This document shows, one piece after another, positions 6,784 through 13,657 of a stretch of DNA of 13,657 bases; the first letter of the stretch is position 1; each line of letters starts with the position of its first letter. This DNA comes from Chloroflexota bacterium (GTDB taxonomy: Bacteria; Chloroflexota; Dormibacteria; CF-121). The position numbers and the translations under genes were made by a program. The stretch is from positions 1-13,657 of the forward strand of contig VBEQ01000170.1 of the NCBI GenBank assembly GCA_005881235.1, in the 5' to 3' direction. Below the pieces are notes generated by a model. The model worked only from the letters and a program-made list of their open reading frames with translations. It made no database searches and had not been told where the DNA came from.

Positions 6784-7439
6784 GCTTCTGCGCGCTGCCG
6801 GAGGGACGAGCTCGCGTACTCCCCCTGGTTTTCCAACGGCAGGAGCGCGGCGATCTTTGTCATCAGGTAGTCGGCGCTCTGCTGGTGGTCCATCGGGCTG
6901 CCGTCACGATTTCGTTCCGGAAGTTGGAACGGCTCGCCAAAGGCCATGGCGACCTCGGTCCGCCGCGGCAGCACCTTGTGCCGGCCGATGACGTTCTGCG
7001 ACCCGGTGATCGCGATTGGCACCAGGGGGGCGCCGGAGCGGCGCGCGATGAAGCCGGCACCGGGCTCGGCGCGTAGCAGGCGTGCCGTATCCGATCGGTG
7101 ACCTTCGGGAAAGAGCACCACGGCCGATCCTTGCTTGAGTAAGGCGAAGGCCCGGCGAAGCGCGGTCCGGTCAGGGGAATGGCGTACCACAGGAAAGGCG
7201 TGGTATCCCCGCATGAGCCACGCCCAGCTGCCTTTGAAGAGCTCCGCCTTCGCCATGAACCAGACCGGCCGCGGCGTCCAGGCGCCGATGATTGCCGGGT
7301 CGATGGCACCCACGTGGTTGGACACGATCAAGAGCGGTCCGGAGTGCGGCACATTCGCGGTGCCGCGGAGATGAAACTTTGACCCCAGGACGATTCGCGT
7401 GAGGAGCCGTGCAAGACCAGTTAGGAAGGAATAGCTCAA
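6780..7439 (-). CDS. plsC: 1-acyl-glycerol-3-phosphate acyltransferase, PlsC family
   Basis: 219-residue lysophospholipid acyltransferase of the membrane phospholipid pathway, expected to acylate lysophosphatidic acid to phosphatidic acid at the inner membrane face. Seen: catalytic motif I NHVGAID (H42, D47), motif II AFPVVRHSPDRTALRRA near 81-97, motif III FPEGHRS at 110-116 (His in place of the commoner Thr) and motif IV LVPIAITGS. The N-terminal 20 residues are amphipathic or hydrophobic, fitting peripheral membrane attachment. The start is a TTG 5 nt after the cmk stop; no ATG, GTG or other TTG is available upstream in frame and no good ribosome site is seen, so the start is less certain than the gene. 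The cmk-plsC pair is a common bacterial arrangement. The stop overlaps the ATG of the small ORF. Confidence 0.88.
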   Translation of the reverse strand: MSYSFLTGLARLLTRIVLGSKFHLRGTANVPHSGPLLIVSNHVGAIDPAIIGAWTPRPVWFMAKAELFKGSWAWLMRGYHAFPVVRHSPDRTALRRAFALLKQGSAVVLFPEGHRSDTARLLRAEPGAGFIARRSGAPLVPIAITGSQNVIGRHKVLPRRTEVAMAFGEPFQLPERNRDGSPMDHQQSADYLMTKIAALLPLENQGEYASSSLRQRAEA

Positions 7440-7444
7440 AGCGA

Positions 7445-8113
7445 TCAGTGCTTCGGCAAACGGGCCATCACTTCGTCAAAAACCTGACGGACCGACTTGC
7501 TCTCAGTCGCGACGATTATAGCATCGGTTGCCGGCCGTAACGGCGCGACTTCGCGCTCTCGGTCGGCGCGGTCTCGCGCCTCGACTTCCTGTTCCAGCAC
7601 CGCGTCCGGTGTGGCGCTGCCGCGTGCCTGGTCCAACTCGCGGCGCCGCCGGGCGACCCGCTCCGCGGCCGGTGCGGTGAAGAAGAACTTCACATCGGCG
7701 TCGGGAAAGATGACGGTTCCGATATCGCGCCCTAGGATCACCACATCCCCCGGTGCCGCGCGCCGCTGCGGCTCGATCAGGAGGCGGCGCACCTCGGGGA
7801 TTCCCGAAATACGCGAGAGCTCGGCGGCGATGGCCGGATCGTGTGCCGCACCGCTGATATCCACGCCATCGATGGAGACCAGTGGTCCGGCACGACCCAC
7901 CGAGGGCGACGTGTTGATCTCGATCCGCAGCTTACCCAACATCCCTATCAGTCCAGTCACGTCGTCGGCCGCAATGCTCCGTCGCCGCGCTTCCACAGTA
8001 ACGGCCCGGTAGAACAAGCCGGTGTCGACCAGGGCGAAGCCGAGGGCGTCCGCCACCATGCGCCCGACGGTCGTCTTTCCCGAGCCCGCTGGGCCGTCGA
8101 TCGCGATGATCAC
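7445..8113 (-). CDS. cmk: Cytidylate kinase
   Basis: 222-residue nucleoside monophosphate kinase that phosphorylates CMP and dCMP to their diphosphates in the cytosol with ATP. Seen: P-loop DGPAGSGKTT at 6-15, the CMP-binding VDTGLFYRA at 29-37, QRRAA near 116-120, GRDIGTVIFPDA at 128-139 and the arginine-rich lid ERVARRRRELDQARG. Length is normal for the family and the CMP-binding insert is present. The GTG start follows the upstream pseudouridine synthase stop by a single base, and a GCGGGA stretch about 10 nt upstream may serve as ribosome site. It belongs to the widely conserved scpA-scpB-rluB-cmk-plsC block. Confidence 0.95.
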   Translation of the reverse strand: MIIAIDGPAGSGKTTVGRMVADALGFALVDTGLFYRAVTVEARRRSIAADDVTGLIGMLGKLRIEINTSPSVGRAGPLVSIDGVDISGAAHDPAIAAELSRISGIPEVRRLLIEPQRRAAPGDVVILGRDIGTVIFPDADVKFFFTAPAAERVARRRRELDQARGSATPDAVLEQEVEARDRADREREVAPLRPATDAIIVATESKSVRQVFDEVMARLPKH

Positions 8114-8114
8114 C

Positions 8115-8795
8115 CTAGAGTCCCGCCGCGGCCTTCAAGCGAATTACCTCGTCCGCCCGGAGCGGGCGGATGTCGCCTTCGGCAAGGTCACCGAGCTGAA
8201 GCCCATCGATGCGCACCCGCTGCAAATCGAGCACGGGATAACCAAGGGCTTGCCACAGGCGGCGCACTTCCCGCTTGCGGCCCTCACGCAACACCATCGA
8301 CAGCCTGGTCTCGCCGTCGGCGCCATCGAGCACCTGGACCTCCGCCGGCTCGAATCGCTCCCCTCTCACGATCATCCCCTCCGAGAGCCGCCGCAATGCC
8401 GCATCATCGGGCCGGCCCCTGACCACGACCCGGTATTCCTTCTCGACATGGTAGCGGGGGTGCATCAGGCGGGCCGCCAGCTCGCCGTCGTCCGTCAGCA
8501 GCACCAACCCACGGCTATCGAGATCGAGCCGGCCCACCGGAAAGACGCGGGCACGTCCCGGTGGAAGGTGGTCCACCACGGTCTTCCGGCCGCGGTCGTC
8601 GCCGACGCTGGTCAAGACGCCGATCGGCTTGTTGAGTATCAGGTAGGTCGATGTCGAAACCGGTTCGACCGGGCTGCCGCCGAGGGTCACTCGATCGATG
8701 CCCGGCGTAACTTGCTGACCCGGAACGGCGGGGACGCCGTTCACGATCACCTGTCCCGCTGCAATCAGCTGGTCGGCCTTGCGCCGAGCCGCCAC
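8115..8795 (-). CDS. rluB: RluB/RsuA-family 23S rRNA or 16S rRNA pseudouridine synthase (start uncertain)
   Basis: Pseudouridine synthase converting a specific uridine in rRNA; the scpB-cmk context favours the RluB subgroup. Residues from the GTG at 8795: the S4 RNA-binding part RRKADQLIAAGQVIVNG at 4-20, YLILNKPIGVLTS at 51-63, catalytic motif GRLDLDSRGLVLLTDDG with D91, and LREGRKREVRR, LQRVRIDGLQLGDL near the end. The GTG-started protein (226 residues) lacks the first helix of the S4 domain. In the same frame, codons up to 8828 encode RLNQFLARSGVAARR, which is exactly the missing helix, preceded by ATC where relatives have the initiating ATG. No ATG, GTG or TTG exists upstream before the stop at 9054-9056. 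The true start is therefore probably the ATC at 8828, giving 237 residues and a 22-nt overlap with scpB. Confidence 0.88.
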   Translation of the reverse strand: MAARRKADQLIAAGQVIVNGVPAVPGQQVTPGIDRVTLGGSPVEPVSTSTYLILNKPIGVLTSVGDDRGRKTVVDHLPPGRARVFPVGRLDLDSRGLVLLTDDGELAARLMHPRYHVEKEYRVVVRGRPDDAALRRLSEGMIVRGERFEPAEVQVLDGADGETRLSMVLREGRKREVRRLWQALGYPVLDLQRVRIDGLQLGDLAEGDIRPLRADEVIRLKAAAGL

Positions 8796-8806
8796 GCCGG
8801 AGCGCG

Positions 8807-9357
<551 letters not shown>

Positions 9358-9361
<4 letters not shown>

Positions 9362-10104
9362 TCTGTTTCCTTCCGCTCCTGTGCGTGCACCGTGATTTCC
9401 GCGAAGGCCGAAACCTGAGCCACGCGGGCCTCACCGATTCTAATCAGCTCGAGGAGCGCGAGGAAGGTGACCACCGCTTCCAGCCGCGTGCGCGCGTGCC
9501 GAAAGATGGCGCTGAAGTTGAGCTGCGCTTGCCGTGCCAGCATCTGCCGGAGCTCCACGAGTTTTTCGCCGAGCGAGACCTGCTCCATCTCTACCGTGAC
9601 CTGTCCCGGCGGTGGCAAGCGGTCGAGCACCTGCCGCAAGGCGCTGGCGAGCGCGTCGAGGCTGACCTGGACACGCGCCTGCGGGATCACGTCGGGCTCG
9701 AGCAAGCCCGCGAAGGTGAAGCGTCCGCTGGCGTGGCGCCGCATCAGTGACTCGGCGAGCTCCTTGAAGCGCTTGTACTCTTCGAGGCGTCCCTTGATCG
9801 CGTCTTCCCAGGCCTGCAGATCGTCCTCCTCCCCCACCGTCGCCTCCGGCATCAGGCCGGCGGCCTTCAGCTGCACCAGCCGGGCGCCGATCACCAGGAA
9901 CGCGGCCAGCCGGTCGAGCGGCGGCTGCGCCTGCTCGATCGCGCGCAGGTAATCGTCGGTGAGGCTCGCCAGCGAGATCGCCCTGAGGTCGACTTCGGCT
10001 CGCTGCGCCAGGGTGAGCAGGAGCTCGATCGGTCCATCGAAGGCGGGGGTTCGTACGACATAGACAGGATCCCGCTCCAGCTCGGCGGTGATCTCGCCCG
10101 TCAT
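9358..10104 (-). CDS. scpA: Segregation and condensation protein A (kleisin)
   Basis: 248-residue kleisin that bridges SMC heads together with ScpB in chromosome condensation. Seen: N-terminal helical domain FDGPIELLLTLAQRAEVDLRAISLASLTDDYL, FLVIGARLVQLKAAGLMP, a charged central part (EEDDLQAWEDAIKGRLEEYKRFKELAE), and the C-terminal winged helix ending FLALLELIRIGEARVAQVSAFAEITV. I chose the ATG at 10104, 29 nt after the HD gene; a TTG at 10137 that forms a TTGA overlap with the HD gene stop is an alternative adding 11 residues. A perfect inverted repeat sits 11 nt before the ATG and could affect initiation. The stop overlaps the scpB start (ATGA). Confidence 0.92.
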
Positions 10105-10115
10105 TCTGTCAGGGT

Positions 10116-10131
10116 GGCGGGATTTCCCGCC
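10116..10131. repeat. Perfect inverted repeat before the scpA start
   Basis: GGCGGGA-AA-TCCCGCC (minus strand) is a 7-bp perfect inverted repeat with a 2-nt centre, flanked by a direct repeat of CTGTCA on the plus strand (10106-10111 and 10131-10136). It lies between the HD gene stop and the scpA ATG. It could be an mRNA hairpin near the ribosome footprint or an operator-like site. There is no T-run, so it is not a typical terminator. Confidence 0.55.
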
Positions 10132-10133
10132 TG

Positions 10134-10634
10134 TCAATTCCGTCCGTCCGCCCGCTGCAGGCGACGGGTGTCCTCGGATTGCGGATGCGGCGCATGATGC
10201 TCGGCGACGATCGTGGCGAGCTCGGCCGCGCCCGCGCTGCGCAGCCGATCCGCGCCCATCTGGGCGTGATCGGCATAGATCCGGTAGCGGCGGGCGAAGG
10301 CGGGCCGGGATCGCTGCAACGCCTGCAGCGTCTTTGGGGAGACGGCCCGCAGAAACACCGTCACGCTCCGCTCGATCACCGAGAAATGCGCCGCGGCCTT
10401 GCCCAGATCGTGCAGTAGCGCGGCCTGCTGCAGCAGCGGGCTCGGCTGACGCTCGAGATGGATCACCGTCTCGAGCACGTCGAGGCCATGCCGCTGGTCG
10501 TTCACGGGCAGCTCGAGGAATAAGGGCGCAAGCGGCCCCAGGATTCGCTCAGCATTCGCGCTTTCCTGCGACGTGACACGAGCCGAGGCGTGTCGCCAGA
10601 ACTGGCCAATGCGGCGCATCGGCGAGTTGGTCAC
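10134..10634 (-). CDS. HD-domain protein of unknown substrate
   Basis: 166-residue HD-superfamily metal-dependent phosphohydrolase. Seen: QRHGLDVLETV with H49, the HD doublet ALLHDLGKAA at H75-D76, YADHAQMGADRL, IVAEHHAP, and a C-terminal LQRADGRN that would supply the last Asp ligand. The layout is a compact single HD domain after about 40 N-terminal residues (RIGQFWRHASARV). I recall similar short HD proteins in Chloroflexota-like genomes but know no assigned substrate; a nucleotide or phosphoester is only a family-level guess. The GTG at 10634 was chosen because it forms a GTGA overlap with the nadK stop; the open frame further up lies inside nadK. An ATG at 10619 is also possible. Its neighbours make NADP and load condensin, which does not define its role. 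Confidence 0.82.
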   Translation of the reverse strand: MTNSPMRRIGQFWRHASARVTSQESANAERILGPLAPLFLELPVNDQRHGLDVLETVIHLERQPSPLLQQAALLHDLGKAAAHFSVIERSVTVFLRAVSPKTLQALQRSRPAFARRYRIYADHAQMGADRLRSAGAAELATIVAEHHAPHPQSEDTRRLQRADGRN

Positions 10635-11476
10635 TCGTCGCCATCGGTGAGCGGTAGGCCCCACCGCAATTTTCGCCGAAGCAGCTCGAAGAAGTTGCGC
10701 CCTCCGCTGAATTGGACCAGGTCGACCTGCAGGCCTGGTGCCGCGACCCGCACCTCGGCACCGGGCCGGAGCGCATAGGTCTGCTGGCCGTCGCAGGTGA
10801 GGATCGCGGAGGCCGACGGCAGCCGGAGTGCGATGTGCGACTGCTCCGGCAGCACGATCGGGCGGTTGAACAGGCTATGGGGGTTCAGCGGCATGAACAC
10901 GATCGCGCGCACGTCCGGATGGACGATCGGACCTCCCAGCGACAGCGCGTACCCGGTCGAGCCCGTTGGCGTCGAGACGATCACGCCATCGGCGTCGAAC
11001 CGGCCCGCCGATTGGTCGTCGACGAATGCCTCGATGCGGATCAAGTTGATCTCGATCCCCTTGTGCACCGTCACGTCGTTGAGGGCGAGAAAGACGCGGT
11101 CGTCGACGCGGGCCTCGAGAAGGGCCCGGCGCTGCAGGGTAAAATCCCCGGCCGCCCAGCGGTCGAGCGCCGATCCCTCCTCGCCAAGCTGCACCTGCGT
11201 CAGGAAGCCGAGCCGGCCGGCGTTGATGCCCAGGACCGGAATATGCGCGGCCGCCGCCTGCTGAGCCGTCCAGAGCAGGGTACCGTCCCCCCCGATACTG
11301 ACGATCAAGCGAGTGCCGTTCAGTTCGCCCTCGAGCGCGCCGGGGCGCTCTTCGGCGGTGGCGCAATAGGTCCACACGCGGAAGCCGCGCTGTTCCAGCC
11401 GGCGGCGCGCCTCCGTCACCGGGGCACCGCCGATATCGATGCGCGGGTGGCAGACGATGCCGACGGCGTCAGCCAT
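10631..11476 (-). CDS. nadK: NAD+ kinase
   Basis: 281-residue ATP/polyphosphate-NAD kinase that makes NADP+ from NAD+ in the cytosol. Seen: the GGDGT motif at 62-66 in VSIGGDGTLLWTAQ, GINAGRLGFL, LNDVTVHKG (the usual NE/ND substrate-binding motif), DGVIVSTPTGSTGYALSLGGPIVHP and the NRPIVLP stretch. Length is typical. The ATG start overlaps the tlyA stop through ATGGCTGA (8 nt). The tlyA-nadK order is common in bacteria, but the argR and recN genes that often follow are absent here, replaced by the HD gene. With nadE and its amidase about 8 kb further on in the same direction, one transcript could carry both NAD and NADP synthesis functions. Confidence 0.95.
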   Translation of the reverse strand: MADAVGIVCHPRIDIGGAPVTEARRRLEQRGFRVWTYCATAEERPGALEGELNGTRLIVSIGGDGTLLWTAQQAAAAHIPVLGINAGRLGFLTQVQLGEEGSALDRWAAGDFTLQRRALLEARVDDRVFLALNDVTVHKGIEINLIRIEAFVDDQSAGRFDADGVIVSTPTGSTGYALSLGGPIVHPDVRAIVFMPLNPHSLFNRPIVLPEQSHIALRLPSASAILTCDGQQTYALRPGAEVRVAAPGLQVDLVQFSGGRNFFELLRRKLRWGLPLTDGDE

Positions 11477-12212
11477 GTCGCCTCAAGAGCAGCAGGAATT
11501 CGCGATTCCCCTTGGCGCCCAGGATCGGCGAAGGGATCTCCCCGGCAACCTCGTAGCCCGAGTCGTCGGCGAATTTCCGCAGCCCGATGAGGACCTGGCG
11601 GTGCTGGTCGGGGTCGCGCACAACGCCGCCCTTCCCCACCGCGCCTTTACCAACCTCGAACTGCGGCTTGACCAGGGCCACGACGTCGCCGGGCGGGCTG
11701 AGGAGTTCGCGGACGCGCGGCAAGACCAGCCGCAGTGAAATGAACGAGACGTCGATCACCGCCAGGTCCGCCGGCACCGGCAACCGATCCAGGTGCCGGA
11801 TGTTGACCCGCTCCAGCACGGTGACCCGCGGGTCCTGGCGGAGGCTCCAGGCCAGCTGTCCATACCCGACGTCGACCGCGATGACGCGCGTGGCGCCTCG
11901 CTGCAACAAGAGGTCCGTGAAGCCCCCGGTCGACGCGCCGACATCGAGGCAGACCCTTCCTGCCGGATCGAGGCCGAAGGCATCGAGCGCGGCCGCGAGC
12001 TTGTCGCCGCCTCGGCTGACATAGGTTTTGACACGGTCGAGGTCGATGCTGACATCGGGGTCGACCATCTGATCGGGCCGGTCCGCCAGCGCGCCGCCCA
12101 CTCGCACCAGCCCGGCACGCACCATGGCCTGAGCGCGCTGCCTCGAGGGCACCAGCCCCTGGGCCACCAGCGCCTGGTCCAGGCGGACGCGGCCCTCGAC
12201 CATCAGCGCCAT
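11469..12212 (-). CDS. tlyA: TlyA-family rRNA (cytidine-2'-O)-methyltransferase
   Basis: 247-residue S4-FtsJ protein. Known TlyA enzymes 2'-O-methylate 16S C1409 and 23S C1920 at the subunit interface. Seen: S4 domain RLDQALVAQGLVPSRQRAQ from about 10, the linker YVSRGGDKL, SAM site CLDVGASTGGFTDLLL at 88-103, DVGYGQL, and a complete K-D-K-E tetrad at K71, D154 (VIDVSFISL), K182 (LVKPQFEVGK) and E238 (NREFLLL). Such activity can affect capreomycin susceptibility in mycobacteria; whether that applies here is unknown. The start is either ATG 12212 (10-nt overlap with the DUF212 gene) or ATG 12203 (TGATG junction); both precede the S4 domain. Some homologues are called haemolysins, a name not supported by these motifs. 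Confidence 0.93.
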   Translation of the reverse strand: MALMVEGRVRLDQALVAQGLVPSRQRAQAMVRAGLVRVGGALADRPDQMVDPDVSIDLDRVKTYVSRGGDKLAAALDAFGLDPAGRVCLDVGASTGGFTDLLLQRGATRVIAVDVGYGQLAWSLRQDPRVTVLERVNIRHLDRLPVPADLAVIDVSFISLRLVLPRVRELLSPPGDVVALVKPQFEVGKGAVGKGGVVRDPDQHRQVLIGLRKFADDSGYEVAGEIPSPILGAKGNREFLLLLRRHG

Positions 12213-12640
12213 ATTCCCAGCCCGACAATAATCCCGAGTATCGCTCCGGCGATCACTTCGATCGGCGTGTGTCCGAGCAGCTCGCGCAGCCGCTCCTGCC
12301 GAATGCCCTGGTGCCCGATGAAGAGGTCGTCGATCAGCCGATTCAAAATCATCGCTTGCTGGCCGGCCGCCCGCCGCACGCCGGTGGCGTCGTACATCAC
12401 CACACTGGAAAAGATCAGGCAGACCGCGAAGAGCGCCGATTGCACCCCCTCCAGCCGGCCGACGATCGTCGTCAGGGAGACCACCAGCGCGCTGTGCGAG
12501 CTGGGCATCCCACCCGCGGTCGCCAGCCGCCTCACGCTGAAGCGGTGGAGCAGAACGGAATCAAAGATCACCTTGGCAACCTGGGCGATCGCCCAGGCGA
12601 TCAGGGGGACGACGAAGTACGGGTTTTGAAGAAGCGTCAC
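12203..12640 (-). CDS. Divergent PAP2 (DUF212) integral membrane protein
   Basis: 145-residue membrane protein of the divergent PAP2 family. Seen: an N-terminal hydrophobic segment (YFVVPLIAWAIAQVAKVIF, about 8-26), the signature GGMPSSHSALVVSL at 43-56, a second hydrophobic stretch (SALFAVCLIFSSVVMYDATGVRRAAGQQA), and a final ELLGHTPIEVIAGAILGIIVGLGIW. The PSSHS and terminal GHTP/E motifs echo the phosphatase motifs of PAP2 enzymes, so a membrane lipid-phosphate phosphatase is a plausible guess, but I know of no proven activity for bacterial members. The GTG start overlaps the xseB stop (GTGA); the stop lies inside the tlyA start region. Confidence 0.9.
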   Translation of the reverse strand: MTLLQNPYFVVPLIAWAIAQVAKVIFDSVLLHRFSVRRLATAGGMPSSHSALVVSLTTIVGRLEGVQSALFAVCLIFSSVVMYDATGVRRAAGQQAMILNRLIDDLFIGHQGIRQERLRELLGHTPIEVIAGAILGIIVGLGIWR

Positions 12641-12852
12641 GGAACCGGCGGACGCCCGCCGGCCGCTGCCAGCTCTTTCAACCGCCGCTCGGCATCATCG
12701 AGCAGCTGCGCGCAACGCCGCGCCAGCGCGAGCCCGCGCTCGAAGGTGCGCACCGACTCGGCGAGGTCGTCCTGTTCCTTCCCGAGCAGTTGAACGGTTC
12801 GCTCCAGCTCGGCGACGGCCGTCTCGTAATCCATCTGATCGACCTCAGCCAT
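12637..12852 (-). CDS. xseB: Exodeoxyribonuclease VII small subunit
   Basis: 71-residue XseB, the regulatory small subunit that joins XseA to form exonuclease VII, which cuts single-stranded DNA from both ends. Seen: the helical hairpin MDYETAVAELERTVQLLGKEQDDLAESVRTFERG followed by LARRCAQLLDDAERRLKEL, the whole family domain. I chose the ATG at 12852, which overlaps the nusB stop through ATGGCTGA and is preceded by GAGGGAA; the longer open frame to 12921 is antisense-like and unsupported. The usual partner xseA is not in the window, although the two often sit together; it may lie elsewhere. Confidence 0.9.
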   Translation of the reverse strand: MAEVDQMDYETAVAELERTVQLLGKEQDDLAESVRTFERGLALARRCAQLLDDAERRLKELAAAGGRPPVP

Positions 12853-13288
12853 TTCCCTCACCCGTCGCCGCGGGATGCTGGCGGATCTCAGCGTCGGCGG
12901 CGATCCGGCCGAGGATGCCATTGACGAACTTGCCGGAGTCGGGACCCCCGAAGGTCTTGGCCAGCTCGATCGACTCGTTGATGGCCGCCTTGAGCGGAAC
13001 GCTGGGCAGGTAGAGAATCTCGAAGCTCGCGATTCGCAGCAAGGTGCGCTCCACCTTGGCCATCTGGTCGAGACCCCAGTTGCTCGACGCCTGCTTGAGG
13101 TCGGCGTCGATCTCGGCCTGGTGCTCCCGGACGCCCTGGATCAGCGTGCGGGCGAAATCCGCCACCTCGGCATCCGCGCGGGACTCGGCCACGTGGTACT
13201 TGAGGGACCGTTCCGCGTCGCCGCCGTCGTTCTCGAGCTCGAAGAGCACCTTGAGCGCGAGCTCGCGGGCCAGGTGGCGCCGTCCCAC
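12845..13288 (-). CDS. nusB: Transcription antitermination factor NusB
   Basis: 147-residue NusB, which with NusE (S10) binds boxA RNA and supports rRNA operon antitermination. Seen: N-terminal RRHLARELALKVLFELE, the central ADFARTLIQGVREHQAEIDADL, and the family hallmark LLRIASFEILYLPSVPLKAAINESIELAKTFGGPDSGKFVNGILGRIA. The start is a GTG at 13288, 24 nt after the Asp23 gene; I see no convincing ribosome site, and upstream in-frame codons run into a stop. The asp23-nusB order is common in Gram-positive-type genomes. The last 15 residues are a loose tail overlapping xseB. Confidence 0.94.
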   Translation of the reverse strand: MGRRHLARELALKVLFELENDGGDAERSLKYHVAESRADAEVADFARTLIQGVREHQAEIDADLKQASSNWGLDQMAKVERTLLRIASFEILYLPSVPLKAAINESIELAKTFGGPDSGKFVNGILGRIAADAEIRQHPAATGEGNG

Positions 13289-13312
13289 TAGTGCTGCTGC
13301 ACGGAGGGCCGC

Positions 13313-13657
13313 CTACGCGTCCTCGGGGAACCTCACGTCGCCGACGAAGACGTTGACCTGGCGGACTTCGAGACCCAGCATCTTATCGATCGCGTCCGCC
13401 ACCTGCCGTTGAACCTCGGCCGCCACCGTCGGGACGTGCGCGGAGTGATCGACGATGACGAAGAGCTCGAGGTTAAGCGCGTCGTTGCCAAGGTCCACCC
13501 GAACTCCTTTGTGCGAGCTGCTGGCGGGCAGGACCCGGTGGCCGTCTCGGGCCTTGGCCTGGTACATGCCGACGATGCCCTGGACCTGGCACGCGGTCAA
13601 CGAGGCAATGTTGGCGATGACCTCGTTGGCCACCTTGACCGAGCCGAGGGGACGCTC
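13313..13657 (-). CDS. Asp23/Gls24-family envelope-stress protein, 5' end outside window
   Basis: 115 codons, open to the right edge. The frame starts at E-R-P and reads LGSVKVANEVIANIASLTACQVQGIVGM, which is the usual Asp23 beginning, so the GTG at 13633 is internal and the real start lies beyond the window. Seen further: GVRVDLGNDALNLELFVIVDHSAHVPTVAAEVQRQVADAIDKMLGLEVRQVNVFVGDVRF, the complete Asp23 fold with its final VNVFVxDV strand. Members associate with the cell envelope in Firmicutes (with AmaP) and respond to alkaline shock; the role here is inferred only from family. It is the first visible gene of the operon, and nusB follows after 24 nt. Confidence 0.9.
   Translation of the reverse strand, partial: ERPLGSVKVANEVIANIASLTACQVQGIVGMYQAKARDGHRVLPASSSHKGVRVDLGNDALNLELFVIVDHSAHVPTVAAEVQRQVADAIDKMLGLEVRQVNVFVGDVRFPEDA

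Noticed and set aside
10116..10131. Inverted repeat considered as a Rho-independent terminator
   Set aside because: The stem is only 7 bp and no T-run follows on the transcribed strand; genes continue in the same direction 11 nt later.
10712..11590. Plus-strand open frame of 292 codons opposite nadK and tlyA
   Set aside because: Arg/Asp/His-rich antisense reading without any family signature.
12853..12921. 23-codon N-terminal extension of xseB
   Set aside because: XseB homology begins at MDYE and the ATG at 12852 overlaps the nusB stop with GAGGGAA just before it.

Overview
The window is a 13.7 kb, GC-rich bacterial housekeeping region in which every gene I can support lies on the minus strand, so transcription runs from high to low coordinates. 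In transcription order it reads: an Asp23 family protein (5' part cut off by the window edge), nusB, xseB, a divergent PAP2 (DUF212) membrane protein, tlyA, nadK, an HD-domain protein, scpA, scpB, an RluB-type pseudouridine synthase, cmk, a PlsC-type acyltransferase, an unannotated 37-codon small ORF, phoH (PIN-PhoH), an exonuclease-DinG helicase, a nitrilase/amidase, nadE, rsmI and metG (3' part cut off). No stretch without a gene exceeds about 30 bases. I see no tRNA, rRNA, CRISPR array, insertion sequence or Rho-independent terminator.

Gene content (ScpAB, TlyA, Asp23, PIN-PhoH, DUF212, HD protein next to nadK, separate NadE and nitrilase subunits, frequent GTG starts, high GC) suggests a non-model Terrabacteria lineage. 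Chloroflexota or a relative such as Dormibacterota is my best guess, from memory of gene order only and with low certainty.

The layout looks like one very long operon. Of 18 gene junctions, 11 overlap (mostly ATGA/GTGA 4-nt or ATGGCTGA 8-nt overlaps) and the other 7 have gaps of 1 to 29 nt. Few starts have a good Shine-Dalgarno sequence, so translational coupling probably matters. Themes are transcription and RNA maturation (NusB, TlyA, RluB-type, RsmI, PhoH), chromosome organisation and DNA repair (ScpA, ScpB, DinG, XseB), NAD(P) supply (amidase, NadE, NadK), CTP/dCTP precursors (Cmk), membrane lipid synthesis (PlsC, DUF212) and aminoacylation (MetG).

The most interesting observations are: (1) the small ORF between plsC and phoH, joined to both by ATGA overlaps, whose first nine residues equal those of PhoH with only synonymous differences; (2) the pseudouridine synthase, whose S4 domain has no ATG/GTG/TTG start and seems to begin at an ATC codon; (3) a split glutamine-type NAD synthetase with overlapping subunit genes; (4) a DinG helicase with Ser in place of the first iron-sulfur Cys; and (5) a perfect inverted repeat just before the scpA start.
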